64,000 nucleotides of DNA from Anaerorhabdus sp036636695 (GCF_036636695.1 NZ_JAVWNW010000010.1), one strand, 5' to 3'. Positions 52,159-60,627 are shown, counted from the stretch's first letter. Program-made: numbers and translations. Notes: a model not told the origin generated them from the letters alone.

Positions 52159-52229
52159 ATTTTACCAATCCATAGGAATGATTTCAAACTATATGGCGTA
52201 AGTTGACTAAATTGGTAGGTAAGATGACT
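52159..52229 (-). promoter_or_regulatory. lytTR promoter with twin LytTR boxes
   Basis: Reverse strand: -35 TTGAAA (52182-52187), 17-bp spacer, -10 TAAAAT (52159-52164). TAAGTTGACT (52199-52208) and TAAGATGACT (52220-52229), read on the plus strand, lie 11 bp upstream of the -35 and 21 bp apart. The same two 10-mers occur, in the other order, before the ABC exporter. Confidence 0.72.
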
Positions 52230-52765
52230 TATTGTTTGAGACTAAAATAAGTTTCTTTACAAAAATCAATAAGAATTTGTTGGTTGGTTGATTTTTTTAA
52301 CCAATCCATGAGTATATTTGCGGTATTATATGCTGATTCAACTTGTTGTTGAGTAATGACTCCGTTAACACAAGCATCTTCTAATTCATCTTCGTCAAGT
52401 AGGTCAATTTGACCATTAGGAAAAAATACAACATCTAAGTATAAATCTTCAAAACTTGATTCACCATCCGGAAGAATGATATTTTTATTCGTTATATCGA
52501 AATAACACTCCAGTAACTCATCATTTTCATTGAACATTGCAGTAATCCAAACATGTGAATCTTTACGTGCAACTTGTAACCATGAATATCCATTATCGGC
52601 GATACACTTGCTTGGCGTATCTTTGTTGTAGGAAATATAGAGGGGTTTAGCTAGTTTTTTCATTTGTATTAATCCAGCCTCGGTATTATCATCTATTTCT
52701 TTGGCGGTAAATATACATTCTTCAAGTCTCCACCACTCAGACCTTTTCATTGTTTTCGTCTTCAT
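52229..52765 (-). CDS. DUF402 family protein (FomD/YgaC-like)
   Basis: A 178-residue protein resembling the DUF402 beta-barrel family, some members of which hydrolyse nucleoside diphosphates or triphosphates. SWLQVARKDSHVWITAMFNENDELLECYFDITNK and the acidic DLYLDVVFFPNGQIDLLDEDELEDA are the typical core, with several metal-binding Asp/Glu. AAAGGAAGAAAAAAT precedes the ATG on the reverse strand. A single gene, convergent with nothing and divergent from the PHP gene. Its stop codon touches the distal LytTR box of the next unit. Confidence 0.8.
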   Translation of the reverse strand: MKTKTMKRSEWWRLEECIFTAKEIDDNTEAGLIQMKKLAKPLYISYNKDTPSKCIADNGYSWLQVARKDSHVWITAMFNENDELLECYFDITNKNIILPDGESSFEDLYLDVVFFPNGQIDLLDEDELEDACVNGVITQQQVESAYNTANILMDWLKKSTNQQILIDFCKETYFSLKQ

Positions 52766-52822
52766 ATTTTTTCTTCCTTTGTCATGATATAATTATAGCA
52801 TTAAAGAGATGGAGGATACCAA

Positions 52823-53719
52823 ATGAAACAAGATTTTCATATGCATTCATGTTATAGCAATGATGGTGAATTTAGTCCAAAGGAATTGTGTGAGTTAGCT
52901 CAAAAAAATAATTGTTCAATAATTGCACTAACAGATCATAACTCAGTATACGGCGTTGTTGAAATGATAGAAGAAGCTGATAAACTTGGTATACGAGTGA
53001 TTCCGGGTATTGAAATAGATACTGAATTTGAAGGCATTGACTTCCATTTAACGGTGTATGGCATGGATTATAATGATCCACGTTATGAAGCAATTGCAAT
53101 TTATTATACTGAACTTGAAAGAAAAACATCCAAGGAAGCTTTATCATTGTTTGAGGAACATTTCGATGTATTTATAGATCGTATGGATTTAATGAGAATT
53201 GAAAAAGATGGTATTTTAGTACCAGAAGATTTGGGGGATTACCTTTTAAATAACCCTAAATATGATGATGCAGAATTTCTAAAAGAATACCGTGCAGGTG
53301 CTTCAAGAAGTGATAATCCATATTTGAATTTCTATTTGGATTACTTCGCACAAGGCAAAGTTGCCTATGTAAAAGACAAAAAAATTGATATTGATTCAAT
53401 TCTTGAAATGGTTGAAGAAACACAAGGAATTGCAGTGGTAGCTCATCCTGGACATAATTTTAATGGACATTTTGATGTTTTACAAAAATTATTGGATAAG
53501 CCTCAAATCAAAGGGATTGAAGCATATAGTAATTACCATACGGAGGAGATGACAAGAACATTTCTAGAATATGCAAAAACTAGAGATTTAGTTGTTACAT
53601 GTGGAAGTGATTTTCATGGTAAAAATAAACCAGCCATTCAATTGGGTCAAATCAAATTTGTACCCGATGATTTTGAATCTGGATTAGTTGACCTTGTGAA
53701 AGTAAACTTTAAAGATTAA
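52823..53719 (+). CDS. PHP-domain metal-dependent phosphoesterase
   Basis: A 298-residue PHP protein: N-terminal DFHMHSCYSNDGEFSP with the HxH metal pair (His6 and His8), ALTDHNSVYG, VIPGIEIDTEF, AVVAHPGHN and CGSDFHGKNKPAIQLG, which give the trinuclear metal site. Family members include 5'-3' exoribonuclease RNase AM and nucleoside 3',5'-bisphosphate phosphatases. The exact substrate is not fixed by sequence. GAGATGGAGGATACCAA precedes the ATG. Confidence 0.88.
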   Translation: MKQDFHMHSCYSNDGEFSPKELCELAQKNNCSIIALTDHNSVYGVVEMIEEADKLGIRVIPGIEIDTEFEGIDFHLTVYGMDYNDPRYEAIAIYYTELERKTSKEALSLFEEHFDVFIDRMDLMRIEKDGILVPEDLGDYLLNNPKYDDAEFLKEYRAGASRSDNPYLNFYLDYFAQGKVAYVKDKKIDIDSILEMVEETQGIAVVAHPGHNFNGHFDVLQKLLDKPQIKGIEAYSNYHTEEMTRTFLEYAKTRDLVVTCGSDFHGKNKPAIQLGQIKFVPDDFESGLVDLVKVNFKD

Positions 53720-53786
53720 AACTTTTATTTTGATAGAGACTTTGTTATAATAAATCGGTACTTAGAAGTGAAGGGTGGCGTAAATT

Positions 53787-54506
53787 ATGGGTAGAGCACA
53801 TGAAGTGCGTGCTGCATCAATGGCAAAAACTGCAGCAATAAAAACAAAATTATACTCTCGATTTGGAAAAGAATTATATATGGCTGCAAAAGCAGGTATT
53901 CCTGATCCAGAAATGAACCAAGGGTTAAAAAGAAAAATCGCTGAAGCTAAAGCAAACCAAGTTCCAGCAGATGTAATCAAAAGAGCAATTGAAAAAGCAA
54001 AAGGTTCTTCAAATGAAAACTATGATCCAGTTCGTTATGAAGGTTTTGGACCTGGAGCATCAACAATTGTTATTGATTGTTTAACAGATAATGTTAACCG
54101 TACAGTTAGTGCTGTTAAAACATGTTTCAACAAAGCACATGCTAAATTAGGTGTTGCTGGTTGTGTATCTCACAGTTATGATACTGTTGGATTATTCTCA
54201 TTTTCTTATGAAGAAGAGGAAACAATGTTAGATGCATTGATTAGTGCTGAAGTAGATGTTGTTGACTTAGAAATCGAAGATGGTATTATGTCAGTTTATA
54301 CTGCACCAACCGATTTTGGTAAAGCTCAAAAAGCAATTGAAGATTTGATTCCTGAAGTGAAATTTGATGTATGTGAAATTACATTATTACCTCAAGAATA
54401 TGTACAACTTGATTCTGATGAAGATAAAGAACTTTGGGATCGTTTAGTTAATTTATTAAATGATGTTGAAGATGTTCAACAAATTTATCATAACGTTCAA
54501 AACTAA
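53787..54506 (+). CDS. YebC/PmpR-family protein
   Basis: A 239-residue protein of the TACO1/YebC family. Its N-terminus is RAHEVRAASMAKTAAIKTKLYSRFGKELYMAAKAG, unlike the more common MAGHSKWANI start but as in the second (YeeI-type) YebC branch. It also has RAIEKAKGSSNENYDPVRYEGFGPG, HAKLGVAGCVSHSYDTVGLF and EITLLPQEYVQL. YebC proteins have been described as transcription regulators and, more recently, as helpers of translation of proline-rich sites. AAGGGTGGCG precedes the ATG. Confidence 0.9.
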   Translation: MGRAHEVRAASMAKTAAIKTKLYSRFGKELYMAAKAGIPDPEMNQGLKRKIAEAKANQVPADVIKRAIEKAKGSSNENYDPVRYEGFGPGASTIVIDCLTDNVNRTVSAVKTCFNKAHAKLGVAGCVSHSYDTVGLFSFSYEEEETMLDALISAEVDVVDLEIEDGIMSVYTAPTDFGKAQKAIEDLIPEVKFDVCEITLLPQEYVQLDSDEDKELWDRLVNLLNDVEDVQQIYHNVQN

Positions 54507-54517
54507 TTTGAATAAGT

Positions 54518-54546
54518 AAAAGCCACTTTAATAAAGTGGCTTTTTT
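54518..54546. terminator. Bidirectional terminator between yebC-like and gntR genes
   Basis: AAAAGCCACTT (54518-54528) and AAGTGGCTTTT (54534-54544), with A and T runs on the two sides. Confidence 0.88.
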
Positions 54547-54560
54547 ATGTTTTATTGTGG

Positions 54561-55280
54561 TTATTTATGCGATGTAATCGTTTGTTCAACCGTTGAATTA
54601 ATGAAAGTTTCACTATAGTCAAAGACCTGTCCATCTTTTGTATAAGTTATATCATTAACTCTCAATATAGGTTGTTTTGTAGTGATTTTTAAGATATCAG
54701 CAATATAATCAGATGCAAATAAAGGAGTAATGCTTTGATAGGCATCTGCCATAGGAATATCAAAATCCTTGGAGTATTGGTATTTACTTCCTTCTAAAGC
54801 CATTATCGAAATTTGAGGATGCAATTTTACAGACATAAAAGTTTTTTCAAATATAACTGGAGAATCATCAATCGAACGAACTCTCTCAATATAATAAATC
54901 TTATCAGTAGGGTTTATTTTAAGGATTTCAGCAATCGTTGTACCAGCAGGAATAATACTGAATTCCCTGACTTCAGTTTTTGGCTTAAAACCATGACGAA
55001 GTGTATTTTCAGTGAATGAAGTTGATAAAGGTGCTTTCATGATGGATCTATTTTCATCTACAAAACTACCACTTCCCTGATTTTTGTAAATATATCCTTT
55101 GAATGAAAGATTAGATAGAGCTTGCCTAACGGTTACTCTTGAACAACTGTATTCTTTTTCTAATTCTGCTTCAGTAGGTAAGGGCTTACCTGGTTGATAA
55201 AAACCATTATCAATTTTATCAATAATATCGTTTTCAATTATTTGATATTTTGGTATTCTTCCATACTTATTATTTTCCAT
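54561..55280 (-). CDS. GntR-family regulator with UTRA domain
   Basis: A 239-residue HutC-type regulator. The N-terminal winged helix (about 5-75) has GKPLPTEAELEKEYSCSRVTVRQALSNLSFKGYIYKNQGSGSFV; the C-terminal UTRA ligand domain (about 95-235) has KIYYIERVRSIDDSPVIFEKTFM and a final YSETFINST. Ligands are commonly sugar phosphates. It is divergent from the PTS operon, and a 9-bp inverted repeat in the shared region is the likely operator. AAAGGATATCTT precedes the ATG. Confidence 0.93.
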   Translation of the reverse strand: MENNKYGRIPKYQIIENDIIDKIDNGFYQPGKPLPTEAELEKEYSCSRVTVRQALSNLSFKGYIYKNQGSGSFVDENRSIMKAPLSTSFTENTLRHGFKPKTEVREFSIIPAGTTIAEILKINPTDKIYYIERVRSIDDSPVIFEKTFMSVKLHPQISIMALEGSKYQYSKDFDIPMADAYQSITPLFASDYIADILKITTKQPILRVNDITYTKDGQVFDYSETFINSTVEQTITSHK

Positions 55281-55297
55281 AAGATATCCTTTCTAAA

Positions 55298-55405
55298 TTT
55301 GTATTAATAATAACTTTAAATTTGTAATATATCAACAATTTGTATTATGAATATATAATACAACATACTATTTGTATTGACAAGTTATTAGGTTGTCACT
55401 ATATA
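55298..55405 (+). promoter_or_regulatory. PTS operon promoter and GntR operator sites
   Basis: TTGACA (55377-55382), 17 bp and TATATA (55400-55405) form the promoter. TTGTATTAT (55340-55348), GAATAT, ATAATACAA (55355-55363) is a perfect inverted repeat just upstream. Further half-sites TTTGTATTA (from 55298), TTTGTAATA (from 55321) and TTTGTATTG (from 55371, touching the -35) are present. This spread suits repression of both divergent units by the GntR protein. Confidence 0.7.
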
Positions 55406-55468
55406 CTTAGGGCATAGGAACAGATTGCAAAAATTATTGAGTGATGCAGCTGTTGAAAGGAGGATTAG

Positions 55469-55936
55469 ATGATTTCGTTATTTAGAGTAGATTGTAGATT
55501 GATCCATTACCAAACTGCAAGTATGTGGCCGAAGAAAGTTGACGCAAATATGATACTTGTAGCATCTGATACCATTTTCGATGATGCCATGCGAATGGGG
55601 ATGTTTAAGGTTATGGTACCTAGTTCTATCAAATTACAAGTATTAAAAATTGATGATGCAGTTACTTATCTTTTGAGTGAAGAAGCAGTAAAGCCTAAAA
55701 TTGAACTTGTTGTTGAATCGATTGAAGATGCTAAAAGAATTTTAGATGCTGTTTCTACAATTACAAAATTACAAGTTGCAATTGTTCAAAGACCAAATGG
55801 AAAACAGATTTCAAAATATTTAATTGTTAATGATGAAGATATTGATATTTTAAAATTGTTGTGTTCATCAGGAAAAGAAATTGAGTGCTGTTGTTTAACT
55901 ACTGATAAATCAGTATCGATTTCTAAATTAATCTAA
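55469..55936 (+). CDS. PTS mannose/fructose/sorbose-family EIIB component
   Basis: A 155-residue EIIB. The N-terminal LFRVDCRLIHYQTASMWPKKV carries the phosphorylated His (residue 13); the common form is RIDDRLIHGQV, so the second Asp is Cys and the Gly is Tyr here. LVASDTIFDDAMRMGMFKVMVP follows. It takes phosphate from EIIA and passes it to the sugar bound by EIIC/EIID. The ATG follows GAAAGGAGGATTAG. First gene of the operon. Confidence 0.9.
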   Translation: MISLFRVDCRLIHYQTASMWPKKVDANMILVASDTIFDDAMRMGMFKVMVPSSIKLQVLKIDDAVTYLLSEEAVKPKIELVVESIEDAKRILDAVSTITKLQVAIVQRPNGKQISKYLIVNDEDIDILKLLCSSGKEIECCCLTTDKSVSISKLI

Positions 55937-55959
55937 TATAAGGGAGGTGGATTTAGATT

Positions 55960-56682
55960 ATGTTTATTCAAGCGCTATTATTAATGTTAGTAACTGCTTT
56001 TGGTGAAGCAAGTAATGGTTTCTTTGGGGATTCTTTCTTCGATCGACCAATTGTAATTGGTTCATTAGCAGCTTTGATTTTAGGAGATTTACAAACAGGT
56101 ATCGTTGTTGCGGCAACAATTGAGTTAATGTGGATTGGTATGATTTTCTTTGCACCAGTTGACACCGTTGTTGGTGCTGTAATTGCAGTGTTTGTGGCAA
56201 TTAAATCAGGAGCCTCTGTTGAAGTGGCTTCAACAATTGCTATTGCTATTGGTTTACTAGGTGGTCAAATCGCAACATTAGTATCAACAGGTATGGGAAT
56301 TGTTACTTCAAAAGCAGCTGAACTTGCAGAACAATCAAAAATTGACACAATTTGTAAGTTGCACATAACTGCAGGAATTATAAAATGTTTTATCAAATCA
56401 ATTATTGTATTTATTGCCGTATTACTAGGAACTGAAGTAGTTCAAGCTATTACAGGATTACCAGCAAATGTTACTTCAGCATTATCTGCAGTTGGAAGCA
56501 TTTTACCAGCAGTAGGATTTGCAATGTTATTAAATATTTTATGGGAAAAGAAATTCTTGGTGTTCTATATTATTGGATTTACAGTAACCGGTTACCTAGG
56601 TCTTAATATGATGGCGGTAGCTGTAATTGCAATTTGTATTGGAATATTCTATTTCTTCATGACAGAAAAGGGGGAAGCTTAA
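55960..56682 (+). CDS. PTS mannose-family EIIC component
   Basis: A 240-residue membrane protein with about eight hydrophobic segments. QALLLMLVTAFGEASNGFFG at the N-terminus and PIVIGSLAALILGDLQTGIVVAATIELMWIGMIFFAPVDTVVGA are typical of the sorbose-type EIIC (PTS_EIIC man). It forms the sugar channel together with EIID. ATAAGGGAGGTGGATTTAGATT precedes the ATG; EIID starts 1 bp after its stop. Confidence 0.93.
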   Translation: MFIQALLLMLVTAFGEASNGFFGDSFFDRPIVIGSLAALILGDLQTGIVVAATIELMWIGMIFFAPVDTVVGAVIAVFVAIKSGASVEVASTIAIAIGLLGGQIATLVSTGMGIVTSKAAELAEQSKIDTICKLHITAGIIKCFIKSIIVFIAVLLGTEVVQAITGLPANVTSALSAVGSILPAVGFAMLLNILWEKKFLVFYIIGFTVTGYLGLNMMAVAVIAICIGIFYFFMTEKGEA

Positions 56683-56683
56683 G

Positions 56684-57520
56684 ATGACAACACCTAATGT
56701 AGTTGATAAAAAACGAATTACTAAGAAAGATTTTGTTACTGTTTATTGGCGTTCAATGTGTCACGAAGCAACCTTTAGTTATGAACGTATGCAATCAGTT
56801 GGGTTTATTTGGACATTAGCACCAATTTTGAAACGTTTCTATGGTGACGATGAAGAAGAACTAAAAAAGGCATGTATTCGTCATACAACATTCTTTAATG
56901 TTACTGTTCAAATCGTTACATTCATATATGGTGTTGCTTTAGCATTAGAAGAAAAAAATGTAAATGACCCAGAAGAAGATTTAAATAATTTAATTACAAC
57001 TGCGAAAACTGCTTTAATGGGTCCAATGAGTGCAATTGGAGATACATTTTATTGGGGTACATTTAAAATTATCGCAACAGGTGTTGGATGCTCATTATGT
57101 ATTCAAGGAAATCCACTAGGGGTTCTTGCGTTTATCTTACTTTACAATATTCCTAACTGGGGTATTCGTTGGTATATATTAAAACTTGGATATCGATTAG
57201 GTGAAAACTTTGTAGAAAGTCTATCAACAGGAGGTGTTATTGAAAGATTAACACAAGCGGCATACATTATTGGATTGATGGTTTGTGGTGCAATGACATC
57301 ATCTTATGTTTCGGTAAAAACACCTCTTGTATTCTCAGTAGGTGGATCGGAAGTTATTATTCAAGAAATATTTGATTCAATTTATATTGGAATTTTACCG
57401 CTTTGTACTGTCTTATTGTTTGCTTGGTTAATGCGCAAAAAGAATGTAAAACCAATGCCATTAATGATTAGCGCCTTAGTAATCTGTATGATTTTAGGGT
57501 TGTTGGGAATTATCGGTTAA
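56684..57520 (+). CDS. PTS mannose-family EIID component
   Basis: A 278-residue EIID. It has KKDFVTVYWRSMCHEATFSYERMQSVGFIWTLAPILKRFYGD, HTTFFNVTVQIVTFIYGVALALEE, MGPMSAIGDTFYWGTFKIIA and C-terminal hydrophobic segments. The motifs are those of EIID-Man, although RSMCHEATFSYERMQ is a variant of the common SWNYERMQ. Pairs with EIIC to bind and translocate the sugar. GGGGGAAGCTTAAG precedes the ATG. Confidence 0.94.
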   Translation: MTTPNVVDKKRITKKDFVTVYWRSMCHEATFSYERMQSVGFIWTLAPILKRFYGDDEEELKKACIRHTTFFNVTVQIVTFIYGVALALEEKNVNDPEEDLNNLITTAKTALMGPMSAIGDTFYWGTFKIIATGVGCSLCIQGNPLGVLAFILLYNIPNWGIRWYILKLGYRLGENFVESLSTGGVIERLTQAAYIIGLMVCGAMTSSYVSVKTPLVFSVGGSEVIIQEIFDSIYIGILPLCTVLLFAWLMRKKNVKPMPLMISALVICMILGLLGIIG

Positions 57521-57598
57521 TTTGATTAAGAAAAAATATAAAAACATATTGATTAAGTTTCAATACAAATCAACCCTATGTTTTTTGAAAGGAAGTTT

Positions 57599-57985
57599 AT
57601 GAGATACATTATTGCGACACATGGTACACTAGCCAAGGGTTATTTGGAAACACTAAAAATGTTTGTGAACGAAGAAAATATATATGCTGTTTGTGCATAT
57701 TCAATCGATGGGGACAACGTTGAAAATGATTTAAATGCAATAACAGGATCTTTTACTAAAAATGAGCAAATTATAGTGTTTACTGACTTATTTGGGGGTA
57801 GTGTAACACAAAAAATGATTAAATACTTCGATGGTTGGAATACAAAAATCTATGCTGGAATAAATTTACCTTTTATACTTGAAGTTATTTTACGAGGTGA
57901 GGATATTAATTCAATAGAAATTGAAGAGATAATAAATGATGCAAAAAACCAATTGATTGATGTTTTAGCTGCATTAAATAATTGA
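57599..57985 (+). CDS. PTS mannose-family EIIA component
   Basis: The start is ATG 57599 after TTGAAAGGAAGTTT; the preceding 78 bp after EIID hold only AT-rich DNA. The 128-residue EIIA has the phosphorylated His in RYIIATHGTLAKGYLETLKMF (His9) and IVFTDLFGGSVTQKMI, a signature of the EIIA-Man fold. It accepts phosphate from HPr. The SIS gene follows 13 bp later. Confidence 0.9.
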   Translation: MRYIIATHGTLAKGYLETLKMFVNEENIYAVCAYSIDGDNVENDLNAITGSFTKNEQIIVFTDLFGGSVTQKMIKYFDGWNTKIYAGINLPFILEVILRGEDINSIEIEEIINDAKNQLIDVLAALNN

Positions 57986-57998
57986 AAGAGGTAATAAA

Positions 57999-59102
57999 AT
58001 GAATGAAACATATATGATAGATTATATTCGCTATGAATCAACGATGGTGAAGGAAATAGTAACAAATCGGTTCTCATATATTTCAGAACTTGTTGAAGTC
58101 TTAGTAAGTGGGAAAATTAAAAGAATATATTTTAGTGGGCATGGATCACCCTATAATGTTGGTGAAATCATAAGATTAATGATGTCTAAATTACTTAGAA
58201 TGGAAGTTACAAATGATTGTCCAACATTGTTTAACAACCATTTAGAATTTAATGTGAATGGAATTTATGACAAAGAAGAAATGCTGTTGATTTGCCCTGC
58301 ACAATCTGGAAAAACATCAGGACCGTTCAATGCTGTATTGAAGGCTAAGGAATTAGGTATCAAAACAGTTTGCTTAACTATGAATCCAACTGGACTTCTT
58401 GCTGAAAATTCAGATATTGTAATTGATAAAAAGTCTGGTGAAGAAATTAGTTTTGCTGAAACAAAAGGTCATGTTGCGTCACTAACAATTATGATGCTAG
58501 CAGTAATTGAAGCAGCTTATAAATTAGAAACAATAACTAACGAAGAATATCAAAAGTATATAAATGGTTTTGACAAAGTGGTTGTATCAATGAGTGAGGC
58601 TGTGACTGTTACAATGAAATGGTATGAAAAATACCGTGATATTTTAATGAACCAAAGTTACTTTACCTTTATTGGTTATGGGCCTAACTATGTAACCGCA
58701 AATGAAGGTGGTTTAAAGATTCTTGAAACAACACTACTGCCATGTTTATGTTATGAATTAGAGGAATATATGCATGGTAAGAATCAACTCGTCTCTAAGG
58801 ACTCTGTAATATTCTTTATTGCACCTAAAGAAAAAGAACAAAGTAGAATGTTCAAACTTTATGAATGGTGTAAGAAAACTTCAAAGAATTGTATTTTAAT
58901 ATCAAGTTTTGATAATAAATTTATAGATGAAAATTCAATTACGTGCAATTTTGCAGATATCGAGTTTTTGACAACACTCGAATATTTGATACCATTCCAA
59001 GTGATTTCGTATTTACTAGCCAATGATTTAGGTAAAAGTACTGTAATCGCAAACCATAATAATGCAGGGAATGAATTACAAACAAGAATAATGAGTGAAT
59101 AA
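57999..59102 (+). CDS. SIS-domain sugar-phosphate isomerase/deglycase-like protein
   Basis: A 367-residue protein with two SIS domains. The first has RIYFSGHGSPYNVGEIIRLMMSK, LICPAQSGKTSGPFNAVLKAKELGIKTVCLT and the second FTFIGYGPNYVTANEGGLKILETTLLPCLCYELEEYMHGKNQL. The ELEEYMHG segment resembles that of GlmS-type and FrlB/GfrF-type enzymes. It likely acts on the phosphosugar imported by the PTS: amino-sugar-6-phosphate isomerase/deaminase or Amadori-product deglycase. GAAAGAGGTAATAAA precedes the ATG. Confidence 0.85.
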   Translation: MNETYMIDYIRYESTMVKEIVTNRFSYISELVEVLVSGKIKRIYFSGHGSPYNVGEIIRLMMSKLLRMEVTNDCPTLFNNHLEFNVNGIYDKEEMLLICPAQSGKTSGPFNAVLKAKELGIKTVCLTMNPTGLLAENSDIVIDKKSGEEISFAETKGHVASLTIMMLAVIEAAYKLETITNEEYQKYINGFDKVVVSMSEAVTVTMKWYEKYRDILMNQSYFTFIGYGPNYVTANEGGLKILETTLLPCLCYELEEYMHGKNQLVSKDSVIFFIAPKEKEQSRMFKLYEWCKKTSKNCILISSFDNKFIDENSITCNFADIEFLTTLEYLIPFQVISYLLANDLGKSTVIANHNNAGNELQTRIMSE

Positions 59103-59104
59103 GT

Positions 59105-60004
59105 ATGGATACCACTTTAGAAAGTGTCTTCTGTTTATTTTTAGGAAGACGGCGTACAAAAAGACAGAAAACGAATTTTTTGAAGAAATGTGTAGAGCAA
59201 TTTAACGCAACAGGATACTCTTTTGAATTTAGTAAAGTTAAAACAGCGGTATCAGAGAATATAAACTTATATTTTGGGAATGTGAATAAAGCCAAAATTA
59301 TTGTTTGTGCATACTATGATACTCCAGATAAAAAGATATTTTCAAAAGATGGGTACTATCCTTTTGATGGAGAAAGAAATAATCGAAATAAAGTTAAAGA
59401 AAAAATAGGGATTAACTTAATATTCTATATCATTGCACTTCCATTACTCTTTGCACTTTTTATTGATGAATTTATCTTATATAACTATCCTCTTCCCATA
59501 AAAATACTTATAGTCTTTTTTGTGATACTAGTGGGAATTAAAATTAATTTTGGATTCTATAATACATTAAATTTTAATTGTAACACTTCTTCTATCATTA
59601 CAATGATTCAATACGCGAATAAGAATAAATTCAAAAAAGATGTTGCCTATGCTTTCATTGATGGTGGAACGACAGATTATTTAGGGGCAAAATTATTAGC
59701 GAAAGATATGGGGAATAATGATGCCTTAGTTATTTTTCTTGATTGTATAGGATGTGGTAAGGATATTGTTATTGGGGTATCAAAGTGTTATGAAGACACA
59801 TATAAAAACTTAGATAAGGTAATCGTTCAAAGTAAATTCACAAATCATTATTTTTTCAAGAAATATGTTGTGATTACTGTTTCTAATAAACAAACTGATA
59901 TTAAGAGTACTGTTGTAATTAATGCAGGTACTAAAAAAGATATCATACTTGATTATGATATGATGTCTAAAGTTGAAAATTGTTTAGATGTACTTACAAT
60001 ATAA
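59105..60004 (+). CDS. Membrane protein with degenerate M28-peptidase-like domain
   Basis: A 299-residue protein, 2 bp after the SIS gene. The N-terminus (about 50-80) has AKIIVCAYYDTPDKK; then two membrane helices (about 100-143) interrupt the chain; then NFNCNTSSIITMIQYANKN and VAYAFIDGGTTDYLGAKLLAKDMG. The order recalls an M28 aminopeptidase split by a helical hairpin: HYDT, DNxSG and DGEExGLxGS. The metal ligands seem lost: His to Tyr, the bridging Asp of DN to Cys, Glu-Glu to Gly-Thr. It is probably not an active peptidase. A direct role in the sugar pathway is unclear. The family likeness is my inference. Confidence 0.55.
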   Translation: MDTTLESVFCLFLGRRRTKRQKTNFLKKCVEQFNATGYSFEFSKVKTAVSENINLYFGNVNKAKIIVCAYYDTPDKKIFSKDGYYPFDGERNNRNKVKEKIGINLIFYIIALPLLFALFIDEFILYNYPLPIKILIVFFVILVGIKINFGFYNTLNFNCNTSSIITMIQYANKNKFKKDVAYAFIDGGTTDYLGAKLLAKDMGNNDALVIFLDCIGCGKDIVIGVSKCYEDTYKNLDKVIVQSKFTNHYFFKKYVVITVSNKQTDIKSTVVINAGTKKDIILDYDMMSKVENCLDVLTI

Positions 60005-60018
60005 AATCATGTGATTGA

Positions 60019-60051
60019 AAAAGGATTAATTTGTAGTAAATTAATCCTTTT
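60019..60051. terminator. Bidirectional terminator after the PTS operon
   Basis: AAAAGGATTAATTT and AAATTAATCCTTTT form a 14-bp stem around GTAGT with flanking A and T runs. Confidence 0.88.
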
Positions 60052-60057
60052 AAATAA

Positions 60058-60627
60058 TTAATAATTGTAATAGTCGATTAAGTTAATTTGATTGATTATT
60101 GTATTAACGTAGTTATTTAAGAAGTCATTGATTTGCTCAATTTTCCACTTTCCATTCACAGAGACTAAAGCTACGCGATATGTAAGTATAAGCGAAGGAG
60201 TTGAGCGTTCAAATGCTTGTGTGTATGCTTTTCCCAATTCTTCTTGATACTTTGGTGGATCATTATAGTACTCGAATGCCTGGATAAAATATTCGAGAAA
60301 TAACTCTCTTGTTTCTGCGAGATTATGAAGTTTCATTGTAACGAGGATTGTAGCATTATCTTTACTTTCATACTCGATGATGTATGAGATATCAAAATCT
60401 TGAAGATATTTTAAACAAGTCATTTTTACTTTATTCTCTTTTATTGATTGATAAAAAGTATCCCAATTGTTTTGCGTGGGTGTATCTAAAGTATAGTCGG
60501 ATATTTCATAATAATTCATTGTTTTTAAATGATTAAAAACTGTTTCTGTCACTTCTAAAGGAGATTTTTCTTTTGTGCTACATCCACACAAGAGACATAG
60601 AACAAGGCATACAATGACTTTTTTCAT
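60058..60627 (-). CDS. Hypothetical lipoprotein
   Basis: A 189-residue protein with a lipoprotein signal, KKVIVCLVLCLLCGCSTKEK (lipobox LCGC), then a soluble domain beginning SPLEVTETVFNHLKTMNYYEIS. The C-terminal half, ILTYRVALVSVNGKWKIEQINDFLNNYVN, resembles NTF2-like or DUF4878-type lipoproteins with a final beta strand ending NGKWKI. Function unknown. AAAGGATAAAAC precedes the ATG on its strand. Confidence 0.7.
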   Translation of the reverse strand: MKKVIVCLVLCLLCGCSTKEKSPLEVTETVFNHLKTMNYYEISDYTLDTPTQNNWDTFYQSIKENKVKMTCLKYLQDFDISYIIEYESKDNATILVTMKLHNLAETRELFLEYFIQAFEYYNDPPKYQEELGKAYTQAFERSTPSLILTYRVALVSVNGKWKIEQINDFLNNYVNTIINQINLIDYYNY

